Part shown: positions 18,609 through 27,543 of the stretch, one piece after another
Numbering within the stretch: the stretch's first letter is position 1
Layout of the letters: the number at the start of each line of letters is the position of its first letter
Source of the DNA: TMED69 sp036130055
GTDB taxonomy: Bacteria > Pseudomonadota > Gammaproteobacteria > Ga0077536
Direction of reading: 5' to 3'
NCBI GenBank assembly: GCA_036130055.1
Contig: JAYYOR010000005.1
Coordinates: 1-64,000, forward strand
DNA: 64,000 nt
The notes under the pieces: generated by a model
The model's input: only the letters and a program-made list of their open reading frames with translations
What the model was told of the DNA's origin: nothing
Databases searched by the model: none
Program-made: the position numbers and the translations under genes

Positions 18609-19841
18609 CTATCCCGCAGAGGCACTCTCCACTCTTGTCAAATTTGATGGTTTGATTTTATCAGTAAACTCTGGCCAAACTTTTTCTGTTAACAACTCAA
18701 GACTTCTCATCAATGGCTTATGCGGCATGTGGTTGTAAATGAAGTGCCAAAAGTAGTCAACCGGATAAGTTTTCAATTCTTTTTCTAACTTTTTACATAC
18801 CGTAGACGGACTACCATGAATACAAAGCCCTGCTTCAGACAATGATTCAAATGTGGCAGGCTTATCCCAAGGGCCTTGACCTGGATCAGCAATTGCCGCC
18901 CCGAATCCAAAAGGTACAAAAAAATTATTCCATATAAATGAGCCAGCTTCTCGCGCAAGAGCCTCCGCCTCTTGGTCAGTATCCGCTACAATAATCTCTC
19001 GAGTGATCGCCATACCCCCGCCAAATTTCAGATTTCGACCAGCAGCGGCAGCCGCCTCTTGACCGGCTCTAAAATGAGGGACGCAAATTTCAGGATGAGT
19101 AATGATAGTAATAGGCACGACATTTCTTTCCATAGCCCATTTTATAGAACGTTCAGAGGTTGCAAAGGGCATAAACATATCCAACATTTTGTCTTCGTAT
19201 AAGCCAGGTGCTATGCCAACTTGTCGAATTATCCCGTCCTGATCGCATCCCTTTCCGTATTTATGAGCCACGTCTTTGGCTATCCAATTGATATTATCAG
19301 TCGGAATATTCCAATGTTTTCCTTTGTGCTCAAAAACATCGTTTTTCCATGCTTTCATTATAATTTCGAAGTGCTCCTCGAAAAGCTCCCTTTTTAATAT
19401 TTCATAATCCTCACCTTCCGCAGGTTCGGCTAGGCCCGCTTTCTGGCCAATGACATTTACCCATCTAGGCTGATAACCCCTAGCAAACCCGGCGAATGCT
19501 CTACCCTTATTCATCTGGGACATCATTGCTATATCTTCAGCTAAATTAATTGGATTTCGAGACGGTAGTACGTTTCCGAGTTGACCAAATTTCATATTTT
19601 TGGTCTTGCTTCCGAAATAAACATTAAGCATTACAGGGTTAGTGGATACCTCTTCACCCTCAACATGAAAATGATGCTCCGTGGTACCACAACCGTAGTA
19701 CCCGTGTTCATCCGCATATTGGAGCTGCTCTGTTATTTCTTTCAACATTTCCTGGTAAAGGTCGGTACGTTTTCCTGCCATACCGGCCTCTATATCTTTT
19801 TTGCGCCCCACAGACGGTAAATAAAAAAGTCCTACCTCCAT
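18609..19841 (-). CDS. LLM class flavin-dependent monooxygenase (bacterial luciferase-like)
   Basis: A 410-residue luciferase-like monooxygenase. The N-terminus (MEVGLFYLPSVGRK) begins the first barrel strand. GTTEHHFH at about 52-59, PVMLNVYFGSKT and AEDIAMMSQMNKGRAFAGFARG are conserved family segments. The C-terminal part contains GSPSTVCKKLEKE and HFIYNHMPHKPLMRSLELL. A strong GGAGGA lies 7 bases before the ATG. It forms a same-strand pair with the shorter LLM gene. The RidA-like gene is 134 bases upstream but separated by a possible terminator. Substrate unknown; alkanal or organosulfur monooxygenase relatives share this architecture. Confidence 0.86.
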   Translation of the reverse strand: MEVGLFYLPSVGRKKDIEAGMAGKRTDLYQEMLKEITEQLQYADEHGYYGCGTTEHHFHVEGEEVSTNPVMLNVYFGSKTKNMKFGQLGNVLPSRNPINLAEDIAMMSQMNKGRAFAGFARGYQPRWVNVIGQKAGLAEPAEGEDYEILKRELFEEHFEIIMKAWKNDVFEHKGKHWNIPTDNINWIAKDVAHKYGKGCDQDGIIRQVGIAPGLYEDKMLDMFMPFATSERSIKWAMERNVVPITIITHPEICVPHFRAGQEAAAAAGRNLKFGGGMAITREIIVADTDQEAEALAREAGSFIWNNFFVPFGFGAAIADPGQGPWDKPATFESLSEAGLCIHGSPSTVCKKLEKELKTYPVDYFWHFIYNHMPHKPLMRSLELLTEKVWPEFTDKIKPSNLTRVESASAG

Positions 19842-19959
19842 TATGAAATCCTCCGTGTCTCCTCAGTTTTGCAAAGCTTTCCTGAACCACCCCGAATATC
19901 ACTACTATAAACGGTAAACGTCGCTCCAGTCTATAAGAAATTCTCCTAACTATCATTAA

Positions 19960-19981
19960 AAACTAACAAAAATCGTTAGAT
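19960..19981 (-). terminator. possible weak intrinsic terminator after the Rid-family gene
   Basis: Read on the minus strand, CTAAC and GTTAG form a 5-bp stem around a GATTTTT loop, followed by five T. The stem begins inside the TAA stop codon of the Rid gene. The stem is short and AT-rich, so efficiency is doubtful, but it is one of few places in this compact window with room for a terminator. Confidence 0.35.
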
Positions 19982-20368
19982 TTTGGCCGCTACTGCCTCG
20001 ACCTCAAACCTCCACTCCTTTTTAACTAGAGCTTTTACAAGCACCGCTGTAGAAGCAGGTCGCGAATCACCCAAAAACTTGGCTCGACTACTAGCAAAAA
20101 AAGGATAATCATCTTCGTTAATAAGATAAGCCGTTATTTTCACAATATCCTCAGGCTCCATATTGGCAGCCTTTACACATTGAATGAGATTATCCCATGC
20201 TTTATCAGACTCAAGCTGAGGGTCATCTGGCAACGTCCCATCAGAATTTAGACCAATTTGTCCTGAGATATATAAAATATTTGCATTAGACGGAATTACT
20301 ACGCAATGGTGATAAGCATTATTAAACGGTTTCACTATTGTGCTCGGATTAAATTTTTTTATTGTCAT
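19976..20368 (-). CDS. RidA/YjgF/UK114 family protein
   Basis: A 130-residue Rid-family protein; the archetype hydrolyses reactive enamine/imine intermediates. Family segments include ILYISGQIGLNSDGTLP, AWDNLIQCVKAAN and the C-terminal RPASTAVLVKALVKKEW followed by EVEAVAA. The arginine that is catalytic in E. coli RidA (Arg105, in VARLP) has no counterpart in VKALVKKEW, which places the protein in one of the Rid subfamilies lacking the canonical deaminase residue. It sits upstream of two LLM monooxygenases and divergent from the SDR operon, with 157 bases between them for promoters. Confidence 0.88.
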   Translation of the reverse strand: MTIKKFNPSTIVKPFNNAYHHCVVIPSNANILYISGQIGLNSDGTLPDDPQLESDKAWDNLIQCVKAANMEPEDIVKITAYLINEDDYPFFASSRAKFLGDSRPASTAVLVKALVKKEWRFEVEAVAAKI

Positions 20369-20525
20369 TATTATTACCTCTTTATATTAATACTTATGCT
20401 CACATGAAAAATTTATTTTTTTAATTATGGTAAACTTTTTTACTCGCTCCGTGGTATTTTAAAGACTGAACCATGTCAATTCTGTATACATTAGAATGAC
20501 GAAAAAGTAAAAGGAGATCTTCATT

Positions 20526-21287
20526 ATGATTTCACTCAAAGACAAAGTAATTTTCGTCGCCGGCGGAAGCACAGGAATCGGCAGAGCCACGTCTCAAATT
20601 CTCTGTAAGAATGGTGCTAAAGTAATTATTGGAGATACCAATAAACAAGAAGGTGAAAATTTTTCGAAAGAGATGTCCTCTGTGGGAAATACTGTCGACT
20701 TTCATCTATTAGACGTTACAGATCTTGAAAGCGTGACAAACTGTTTAAACCAAATCATTAATAAATTCGGCAGGCTAGATGGTGCCTTCAATAACGCGGG
20801 TATAGAGGGCCCAACGGCAAAATCGTCTGACTATAAGATAGATTCATGGCACAAAGTTTTGGGTATAAACCTGACAGGTGTTTTTAATTGCGCCAAAGCA
20901 GAAATTGATGTAATGATTAGTCAAAACAAACCTTGTAGCATTGTAAATACTGCCTCGATCGCTGGCTTGGTCGCGATTCCTGGTGCAGTCGGTTACAATA
21001 GTGCAAAACATGGAGTAATAGGTTTAACGAAAACTTTAGCCTTAGAATTAGCGACAAAAAATATTCGGGTAAATGCAGTATGCCCAGGCTTTACGGAAAG
21101 TCCAATGCTAAATAGAGTAGCTGGAGCAAGTAAAAAAATCAGAGAGCAACTTTTTAAAAGCATTCCTATGGAACGTATAGCAAAACCCGAGGAAGTTGGA
21201 AATGCCGTCGCTTGGCTGTTATCTGACGAATCAAGCTATATTACAGGCATCGCTCTCCCTGTGGATGGGGGCTGGATGGCCCAATAA
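20526..21287 (+). CDS. SDR family NAD(P)-dependent oxidoreductase
   Basis: A 253-residue classical short-chain dehydrogenase/reductase. The nucleotide-binding motif is GGSTGIGRA (about 14-22), NNAG follows at about 89-92, the catalytic serine lies in IVNTASIAG, and the Tyr-x-x-x-Lys is YNSAK. The C-terminal PVDGGWMAQ is typical of FabG-like members. A strong AAAAGGAGATC Shine-Dalgarno precedes the ATG. It is the first gene of a plus-strand run with the AAA+ ATPase (21 bases on), VWA protein and biotin carboxylase. The substrate is unknown; a hydroxyacyl-CoA or alcohol dehydrogenase role would fit the operon. Confidence 0.87.
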   Translation: MISLKDKVIFVAGGSTGIGRATSQILCKNGAKVIIGDTNKQEGENFSKEMSSVGNTVDFHLLDVTDLESVTNCLNQIINKFGRLDGAFNNAGIEGPTAKSSDYKIDSWHKVLGINLTGVFNCAKAEIDVMISQNKPCSIVNTASIAGLVAIPGAVGYNSAKHGVIGLTKTLALELATKNIRVNAVCPGFTESPMLNRVAGASKKIREQLFKSIPMERIAKPEEVGNAVAWLLSDESSYITGIALPVDGGWMAQ

Positions 21288-21308
21288 AGTTTTAAAAGGG
21301 ATTGGTTT

Positions 21309-22115
21309 ATGGCGTCAAAAGATAATAAAACTAGGCTTGCTAAAATAGAGCCCTACTATGAGGCTTTAGGCGATGAAACAGAAGTCTTTACTTCTGCATA
21401 CAACAATAAATTGCCGATACTTCTTAAAGGGCCTACGGGTTGTGGGAAAACTAGATTCGTGGAATATATGGCCTGGCGGCTGAAGCAAAGACTGATCACG
21501 GTAGCTTGTCATGATGATTTAACCTCGTCAGATTTAATAGGCAGATATCTAGTAAAAGGAGGTCAAACAGAGTGGATTGATGGCCCACTAACCGAATCCG
21601 TGAGAAATGGTCATATATGTTATCTTGACGAAATAGTCGAGGCTAGAAAAGACACAACTGTAGTCATTCATCCTCTTTGTGATGATCGAAGAATCCTGCC
21701 TATTGAAAAATTAGGAGAATTTCTAACCGCTCCCAGCGAGTTTTCCCTTGTCATCTCGTACAATCCAGGATACCAGTCAATTCTGAAAGATCTAAAAGCA
21801 AGCACGAGGCAAAGGTTCGTTGCCATAGAGTTTAATTATCCTACTGCAGAGATAGAATTAAAAATCTTGATGACAGAGAGTGAGATAAGTAAAGAAAATG
21901 GTGAAAAATTAATAAAATTTGGGCAAATGACAAGAAATTTAAAAGAGGCAGGTTTAGAGGAAGGAGCGAGCACAAGGTTGCTCGTAAATGCTGCAAAATT
22001 GATAGGAAGTGGTATCACACCAGATACGGCCACGAATACCGCGATTGCTTTACCGTTAACTGATGATCCTGAGATGCTTTCTGCCTTGAATGAACTAAGT
22101 AGCTCGATTTTCTAA
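21309..22115 (+). CDS. MoxR-type AAA+ ATPase (CbbQ/NirQ/NorQ-like)
   Basis: A 268-residue AAA+ ATPase of the CbbQ/GvpN/NorQ branch. Walker A GPTGCGKT is at 41-48, Walker B CYLDEI at 103-108 (Asp107, Glu108), sensor-1 Asn152 in SYNPGYQ, and the arginine region STRQRF at 165-170. The segment TRQRFVAIEFNYP is typical of NorQ/CbbQ. These ATPases act with a VWA-domain partner to remodel or activate metal- or cofactor-containing enzymes such as Rubisco (CbbQO) or nitric oxide reductase (NorQD). The partner is encoded 7 bases downstream. No nor or cbb structural genes are in the window; the nearest candidate client is the biotin-dependent carboxylase. Confidence 0.9.
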   Translation: MASKDNKTRLAKIEPYYEALGDETEVFTSAYNNKLPILLKGPTGCGKTRFVEYMAWRLKQRLITVACHDDLTSSDLIGRYLVKGGQTEWIDGPLTESVRNGHICYLDEIVEARKDTTVVIHPLCDDRRILPIEKLGEFLTAPSEFSLVISYNPGYQSILKDLKASTRQRFVAIEFNYPTAEIELKILMTESEISKENGEKLIKFGQMTRNLKEAGLEEGASTRLLVNAAKLIGSGITPDTATNTAIALPLTDDPEMLSALNELSSSIF

Positions 22116-22122
22116 TCCATAA

Positions 22123-23943
22123 ATGAACCAAAAAAACAAAGGATTAAGTATCGAAAATCAAAAGCGACCAAAAGATGAGAAGACTTGCGATTTTGACGAG
22201 GTTGCAGCGTTTTTAGCCTATTACGTAAAAGGACTAGGGGGCTCGACTTGTAAATTAGATACCAACGAAATCTTCTACAGTGATTCCCAAACAATATATC
22301 TCCCAGAAACCTTGTCAATTGAATCTTCTAAAGAATTAAACAAAAAATTATTTCAAATAATAGCTTCTCATCTTTGGGCACAGAATTTTTACGAAACCTG
22401 GAATCATCGAGTTCTATCAAAAATTGAAGAGGCCCAGGACAATCAAGAACAACTGTTGAAAATCTTCTATCGTTTAGAATGCATCAGATTAGATTTTTGT
22501 CTTGCCAGAGACTTGCCTGGCCTGTGGCGACAGTATCACCCTTTTAGATCAAACGACAAACAAAATAACAAAATTTGGAATGATTGGAAAAACAACTGTG
22601 AGGTTTTATCTGATAAACACAGCTCTTCGTTTACCTCATTTTCGTTAATTTCTAATTTTCTAAATCATCCACTGCCTAAACTTGAAATTTTTCAGCAGGA
22701 ATTTCAAATACATAACCTAAGTGAAATTTTAAACAATAGGGCGGCAGATCAACGCGAAGATTTTCGCGCTTCGCTCCAAAAACTTTTGGACGAAAAATTA
22801 GAAGAAAACAACAGTACAAGTGCGGCAGAAGACAAAATTGAATTTGATAACGAGGCCAACAACGAGACAAACGGTGATAGCAAATATGAACTATCCTTAA
22901 ATGGTGAAAAAATTGAAATTTCTCAAAATCTTTCAGAATCTATTGGGGCAATCATAAAAGACTTGGGGTTCCTGCCCGAGGAATACCTAAAACCTAATTC
23001 TAATGGGCGCTACACAGACCAACTTAGCAACCAAAATCATGAAGAAGAACAAACAAGTTCGAAAAAATCCATAAAAACTTTTTTTTATGATGAGTGGGAC
23101 TGTACCACTCAATCCTATAAAAAATCTTTTTGCGAGTTAAATGAAGTGGATATCATAGAAGGTGATGATACCTTTACAAAAGATACCCTTGAGAAATATA
23201 AAAATAATTTAAGGTCAATTAAAAAAACCTTTGAGGCTATAATTGAAGAAAACTCAATACAAAAAAAACAAATTGATGGAGACCAACTTGATTATAATGC
23301 GATCATCGAAACCATGCCAGACCTTCTCATGGGGAATGAACTGAGTGAACATTTATATGCGCGGTATCAAACCAAAGAACGCAATATCGCTGTAATGTTC
23401 ATGGTTGATATGAGTGGCTCAACACTTGGTTGGGTCAATGATGCAGAAAGAGAATCTTTAGTCCTTCTTTGTGAAGCGCTATCTTTGTTAGGTGACCGAT
23501 ACGCAATTTATGGATTTTCGGGCAGAACCAACAAAAAATGCGAGGTCTATAAAATTAAAGAATTTGATCAACCATATAATTATTCAGTAAAAGGTCGAAT
23601 AAGTGGAATAAGACCAAAAGCCTATACTAGAATGGGTGTCGCCATAAGACACTTAGGGAAAAAGTTGCAAAACACGTGTGCAAAAACCAAATTATTGGTT
23701 ACCTTGTCTGACGGACGGCCTGAAGACTATGGAGGTTACAAAGGGACTTATGGAATCGAAGATACCCGCAAAGCCTTGTTAGAAATTAAACGGCAGGGTA
23801 TCAATCCTTTCTGCGTAACTATTGATAATGAGGCTCAGGAATATTTACCAAGAATGTACGGTAAGATTAACTACACCGTCATTGATGATGTAAAAAAGTT
23901 ACCATACAAGGTCGCTGATATATATCGGAAGCTAACTTGCTAG
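22123..23943 (+). CDS. VWA-domain protein (NorD/CbbO-like), partner of the MoxR ATPase
   Basis: A 606-residue protein of NorD size. The C-terminal von Willebrand A domain (about 420-606) has an intact MIDAS start DMSGS (Asp429, Ser431, Ser433), a later TRMGVAI segment and the LSDGRPEDYGG stretch typical of NorD. A further family mark is YDEWDCTTQSYKKSFC (about 322-337). Residues 225-320 are acidic, Asn-rich and probably disordered. In CbbQO and NorQD the VWA protein acts as the substrate adaptor for the AAA+ ring. It starts 7 bases after the ATPase gene and ends 17 bases before the carboxylase gene, so a common transcript is likely. Confidence 0.88.
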   Translation: MNQKNKGLSIENQKRPKDEKTCDFDEVAAFLAYYVKGLGGSTCKLDTNEIFYSDSQTIYLPETLSIESSKELNKKLFQIIASHLWAQNFYETWNHRVLSKIEEAQDNQEQLLKIFYRLECIRLDFCLARDLPGLWRQYHPFRSNDKQNNKIWNDWKNNCEVLSDKHSSSFTSFSLISNFLNHPLPKLEIFQQEFQIHNLSEILNNRAADQREDFRASLQKLLDEKLEENNSTSAAEDKIEFDNEANNETNGDSKYELSLNGEKIEISQNLSESIGAIIKDLGFLPEEYLKPNSNGRYTDQLSNQNHEEEQTSSKKSIKTFFYDEWDCTTQSYKKSFCELNEVDIIEGDDTFTKDTLEKYKNNLRSIKKTFEAIIEENSIQKKQIDGDQLDYNAIIETMPDLLMGNELSEHLYARYQTKERNIAVMFMVDMSGSTLGWVNDAERESLVLLCEALSLLGDRYAIYGFSGRTNKKCEVYKIKEFDQPYNYSVKGRISGIRPKAYTRMGVAIRHLGKKLQNTCAKTKLLVTLSDGRPEDYGGYKGTYGIEDTRKALLEIKRQGINPFCVTIDNEAQEYLPRMYGKINYTVIDDVKKLPYKVADIYRKLTC

Positions 23944-23960
23944 TATCAGGATGAATTGAA

Positions 23961-25922
23961 ATGTTTAATAGTTTATTGATTGCAAATCGTGGAGAGATCG
24001 CTTGCCGAATTATAAAAACCGCAAAAAAAATGGGGATTGAAACACATGCTATTTTTCATCAAAAAGATTTTACGAGTCCTCATAGAAAACAAGCCGATTA
24101 TGCTCACGAAATATTAGGACAAAACCCAAATGCAGCATATTTAAATAGTGCGCAAATAATTTCGATTATTGAAGATGCAAAAATAGAAGCTGTTCATCCG
24201 GGGTATGGTTTCTTGTCAGAAGACAGCTCGTTCCCAAAGTTACTTGAAAAACATAGGATTTCCTATATCGGCCCCAGATCCGAGAGCGTAGCGCTTATGG
24301 GTGACAAAATAGAAGCCTTAAATTATGCAAGAACTCTTGATATCAGCACGCTAAGTAATGTGGTCCTTAAAAACTCGATAGACAAGTTTATCTCGGAGTG
24401 TAAGAAATTAAAATTCCCTATTATGCTTAAATTATCCGGAGCCGGGGGAGGAAGAGGAATAAAAATAATTGATGATCCGAAAGAAATAAAAAAAAATGTT
24501 ATTGATTTGAACAAAGAAAAGGAGCGAAACTTTGGTTCAAGCAATATTTTTGCTGAGGAATATATTGCAAACCCAAGACATATTGAAGTTCAAATTATTG
24601 GAGACGGTAACGGCAATATCCGCCACCTTTTTGAGCGAGAATGTAGTATCCAACGAAGATATCAGAAGATCATCGAAGAGACTCCAGCTCAACATCTTTC
24701 ACCTGAACTGAGAAAAAAACTCTGCGAAGATGCTTGTAAATTAGCCGGCTCCATGAACTATTTAGGCGTTGGGACGGTTGAATTTTTACTTATGGGAGAC
24801 AATTCAGACCGATATTTCTTTCTTGAAATGAACACAAGAATTCAAGTAGAACACGGAGTAACAGAGGAAGTTTGTTCACTAGATTTAGTTGAAAAGCAAA
24901 TTGAAATCGCCTATTCGAAAAAGTTTGACTTCGAGCAAAAAGACATCAAAGCAAAGGGGCACGCAATTGAAGCGAGAATTTGTTGTGAGGCATTTGACGC
25001 AAACTTCACTCCCCGAATTGGGAAAATTGAATATCTTAGACTCCCTAACCAGCCAAATATTAGAGTAGATTTTGGAGCAAATGCAGGACAAAGGATCACC
25101 CCTGACTTCGACTCAATGATTGGAAAACTTATAAGCTACGGCAGAAACAGAGCAGAGGCTATCGACGAACTGATAATTGGATTATCTCAAATAACAATAC
25201 TTGGATGCGAAACTAATATTAACGCTCTAAAGTCAATCCTAAGAATTGAGGACTTTGCTTCTAATCAAATTATTACGACAAATTTTGTCAAAGATAACAT
25301 GGCCAGAATATTGGATGAATCTAATACCCCTACTCATGAAGAAATTGCCGTAGCCACGTTGTTAGTTTTAAAAAACGACTATGTTTTGTCGCGCTCTGAA
25401 TCAAATCAAAAGATATTTGGTTGGCAAAACCGTGTAAATTCGGTGATATTGTTGGATAAACAAAAGCGAGAAATAGAGGTAAAAATTGAACAAATCTATC
25501 CAGAAATTGTATTAATGATTTCAAATACAAAAACCCTAAAAATCCCATCCTACGAGTTTTCTAATGAAAATCTAAAAGTTAACATTAACGACGAATCAAA
25601 TTCCTGTAAATATCAAATATTTGAGAATCAGCTACACATTAAATTTAAAGGAAACCATCGATATTTTGAACTACCTATTGTCGAGTTGAAATCTAACTCT
25701 AACCCGGAACTTAATAAATCCATTAAAGCAGATATGCCAGGTACAGTAATAGCAATCAAGACAAAACAAGGAGCCCAGATAAAAAACGGAGAAGTATTGA
25801 TGGTAGTGGAATCCATGAAAATTCAGACCAATATAACTAGCAAAGTAAATGGTACTATCAAAAAAATATATTACTCAGAAAATGAAAGTTTCGAACGTGG
25901 TTCGATTTTAATTTCACTGTAA
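23961..25922 (+). CDS. acyl-CoA carboxylase alpha subunit (biotin carboxylase + BCCP)
   Basis: A 653-residue alpha chain. The biotin carboxylase domain (1-445) starts with FNSLLIANRGEIACRI and has the ATP-grasp glycine loop SGAGGGRGIKI, the RECSIQRRYQK segment and the catalytic NTRIQVEHGVTE. A middle BT-like region (about 450-580) leads to the biotinyl domain, with Lys620 in VVESMKIQ, 34 residues from the end as usual. The ESMK form of the biotin motif is common in methylcrotonyl-CoA carboxylases. The ATG is preceded by AGGATGAATTGAA. It works with the next gene, 12 bases downstream. The substrate is a methylcrotonyl-, geranyl- or similar acyl-CoA; no leucine pathway genes are adjacent. Confidence 0.9.
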   Translation: MFNSLLIANRGEIACRIIKTAKKMGIETHAIFHQKDFTSPHRKQADYAHEILGQNPNAAYLNSAQIISIIEDAKIEAVHPGYGFLSEDSSFPKLLEKHRISYIGPRSESVALMGDKIEALNYARTLDISTLSNVVLKNSIDKFISECKKLKFPIMLKLSGAGGGRGIKIIDDPKEIKKNVIDLNKEKERNFGSSNIFAEEYIANPRHIEVQIIGDGNGNIRHLFERECSIQRRYQKIIEETPAQHLSPELRKKLCEDACKLAGSMNYLGVGTVEFLLMGDNSDRYFFLEMNTRIQVEHGVTEEVCSLDLVEKQIEIAYSKKFDFEQKDIKAKGHAIEARICCEAFDANFTPRIGKIEYLRLPNQPNIRVDFGANAGQRITPDFDSMIGKLISYGRNRAEAIDELIIGLSQITILGCETNINALKSILRIEDFASNQIITTNFVKDNMARILDESNTPTHEEIAVATLLVLKNDYVLSRSESNQKIFGWQNRVNSVILLDKQKREIEVKIEQIYPEIVLMISNTKTLKIPSYEFSNENLKVNINDESNSCKYQIFENQLHIKFKGNHRYFELPIVELKSNSNPELNKSIKADMPGTVIAIKTKQGAQIKNGEVLMVVESMKIQTNITSKVNGTIKKIYYSENESFERGSILISL

Positions 25923-25934
25923 GCGAGCCCGACT

Positions 25935-27542
25935 ATGAACATTATAAAAACTTCTATAAACACTTCTTCTGATGAATTTATGAGTAATTATAAATTCAAT
26001 AAAAAAATGGTTGAGGACTTCAGATTTCGCCAGGAAAAATCAAGGTCAAAAAGAAATGTCAAAGATATAAAAAGGGTGAAGTCTCAGGGAAAAATGCTAC
26101 CAAGAGAACGCATTTCGCTTTTGTTGGACAAAGGTTCCCCATTTCTCGAATTATCCTCTCTTGCTGCATGCGAAGCTTATGAGGGACAAGCGCCACTTGC
26201 GTCTTGCATTGTAGGTATAGGAATTATCAAAGGTAAGCACATTCTTATAATTGCTAACGATCCAACAGTGAAAGGTGGCGCATGGTTTCCTTTAACTGTT
26301 AAAAAGATTGTCAGGGCTTTGGATATAGCAATTGAAAATCATTTACCGGTTGTCCACTTATGCGACAGTGCGGGGGGATTTCTGCCGCTGCAAGCAGAAC
26401 TCTTCGCCGATAAAGAGCATGCTGGAAGAATGTTTCGTAACCAATGTATTCTGTCCAAATTAGGAATAAAACAACTCGCTATAGTTTTTGGTCATTGCAC
26501 GGCAGGAGGAGCCTACGTCCCAGCGCTATCTGATTACTCAATTATTGTAAAAGGAACCGGAGCTGTATTTTTAGCTGGACCGCCTTTAGTAAAGGCAGCT
26601 ACTGGTGAAAATGTCACGGCAGAAGAGCTCGGTGGAGCTGAATTGCATACCCAAAAAAGTGGAACTTGTGATTACGCAGCTGAAAACGAACATCACGCAG
26701 TCGAAATTGGCCGTGAGATAGTTGAATGTTGGACAGATAATCCTTTATCAATAAAACCAAAAACTAATGTAAAAGATCCTTATTACCCGACCAGTGAGCT
26801 ATACGGAATCATCCCAAACGATATAAAAAAAGGTTATGACAGTAGAGAAATATTAGCAAGAATTGTAGACGGCAGTGGTTTTCATGAATTTCAACCTGAC
26901 TATGGAAAAACACTTATTTGCGGATATGCGTACATTTGGGGGTACAAAGTCGGCATATTGGCCAACAACGGCGTTCTATTTAATGAAAGCGCTCTTAAAG
27001 GGGCGCATTTCATTCAGCTATGTGATAGAAACATTACACCTATACTTTTCCTTCAAAACATTACAGGGTTTATGGTGGGAAAAGAATACGAGCGACAGGG
27101 AATAACAAAAGATGGTGCAAAATTCCTAATGGCACAGGTCGGTTGCTCGGTACCTAAAATCACTTTAATGTGTAACGGATCTTTTGGCGCAGGCAATTAT
27201 GCTATGTGCGGAAGGGCTTTCGATAGTAGATTTATCTTCTCCTGGCCCAATCATCAAATAGGAATTATGGGTGGGGAACAAGCTGCTAAAACTTTAGTAG
27301 AGGTAAAAGAAAGACAGCTAAAAAAGGCAAATAAGAGCATCAAACAAAAAGACTTAGACCTTATCTACCAAAACACTCTTACTGGATTTAAAGAACAAAT
27401 GTCAGCTTATCATGCAACTAGCCAACTCTGGGATGATGGCATCATTGATCCGCTCGACACAAGAAGCTGCTTGGGGATGGTTCTAACAGTTATTAGTAAG
27501 TCTAAGTTCAAAGATATAGGCTATGGTGTAATGAGATTCTAG
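25935..27542 (+). CDS. acyl-CoA carboxylase beta subunit (carboxyltransferase, MCC/GCC type)
   Basis: A 535-residue carboxyltransferase chain of methylcrotonyl-CoA carboxylase size. Family hallmarks are GKMLPRERISLLLDKGSPF (about 53-71), HCTAGGAYVPALSDY, LFNESALKGAHFIQLC, FLQNITGFMVGKEYERQGI and SFGAGNYAMCGRAFDSRF, ending in GIMGGEQAAKTL. These match MccB/LiuB and the geranyl-CoA carboxylase AtuC closely and distinguish it from propionyl-CoA carboxylase. Which substrate it takes depends on a few active-site residues that I cannot align here. It ends one base from the opposing serA stop. Confidence 0.9.
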   Translation: MNIIKTSINTSSDEFMSNYKFNKKMVEDFRFRQEKSRSKRNVKDIKRVKSQGKMLPRERISLLLDKGSPFLELSSLAACEAYEGQAPLASCIVGIGIIKGKHILIIANDPTVKGGAWFPLTVKKIVRALDIAIENHLPVVHLCDSAGGFLPLQAELFADKEHAGRMFRNQCILSKLGIKQLAIVFGHCTAGGAYVPALSDYSIIVKGTGAVFLAGPPLVKAATGENVTAEELGGAELHTQKSGTCDYAAENEHHAVEIGREIVECWTDNPLSIKPKTNVKDPYYPTSELYGIIPNDIKKGYDSREILARIVDGSGFHEFQPDYGKTLICGYAYIWGYKVGILANNGVLFNESALKGAHFIQLCDRNITPILFLQNITGFMVGKEYERQGITKDGAKFLMAQVGCSVPKITLMCNGSFGAGNYAMCGRAFDSRFIFSWPNHQIGIMGGEQAAKTLVEVKERQLKKANKSIKQKDLDLIYQNTLTGFKEQMSAYHATSQLWDDGIIDPLDTRSCLGMVLTVISKSKFKDIGYGVMRF

Positions 27543-27543
27543 T

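Noticed and set aside
17695..20368. rut-type pyrimidine degradation cluster (LLM plus RidA)
   Set aside because: No RutB-, RutD-, RutF- or RutG-like genes are adjacent, and the LLM proteins do not look specifically RutA-like.
20526..23943. nor or cbb operon because of NorQ/NorD-like genes
   Set aside because: No norC, norB or Rubisco genes are present; only the accessory-type pair is seen, so the client must be something else.
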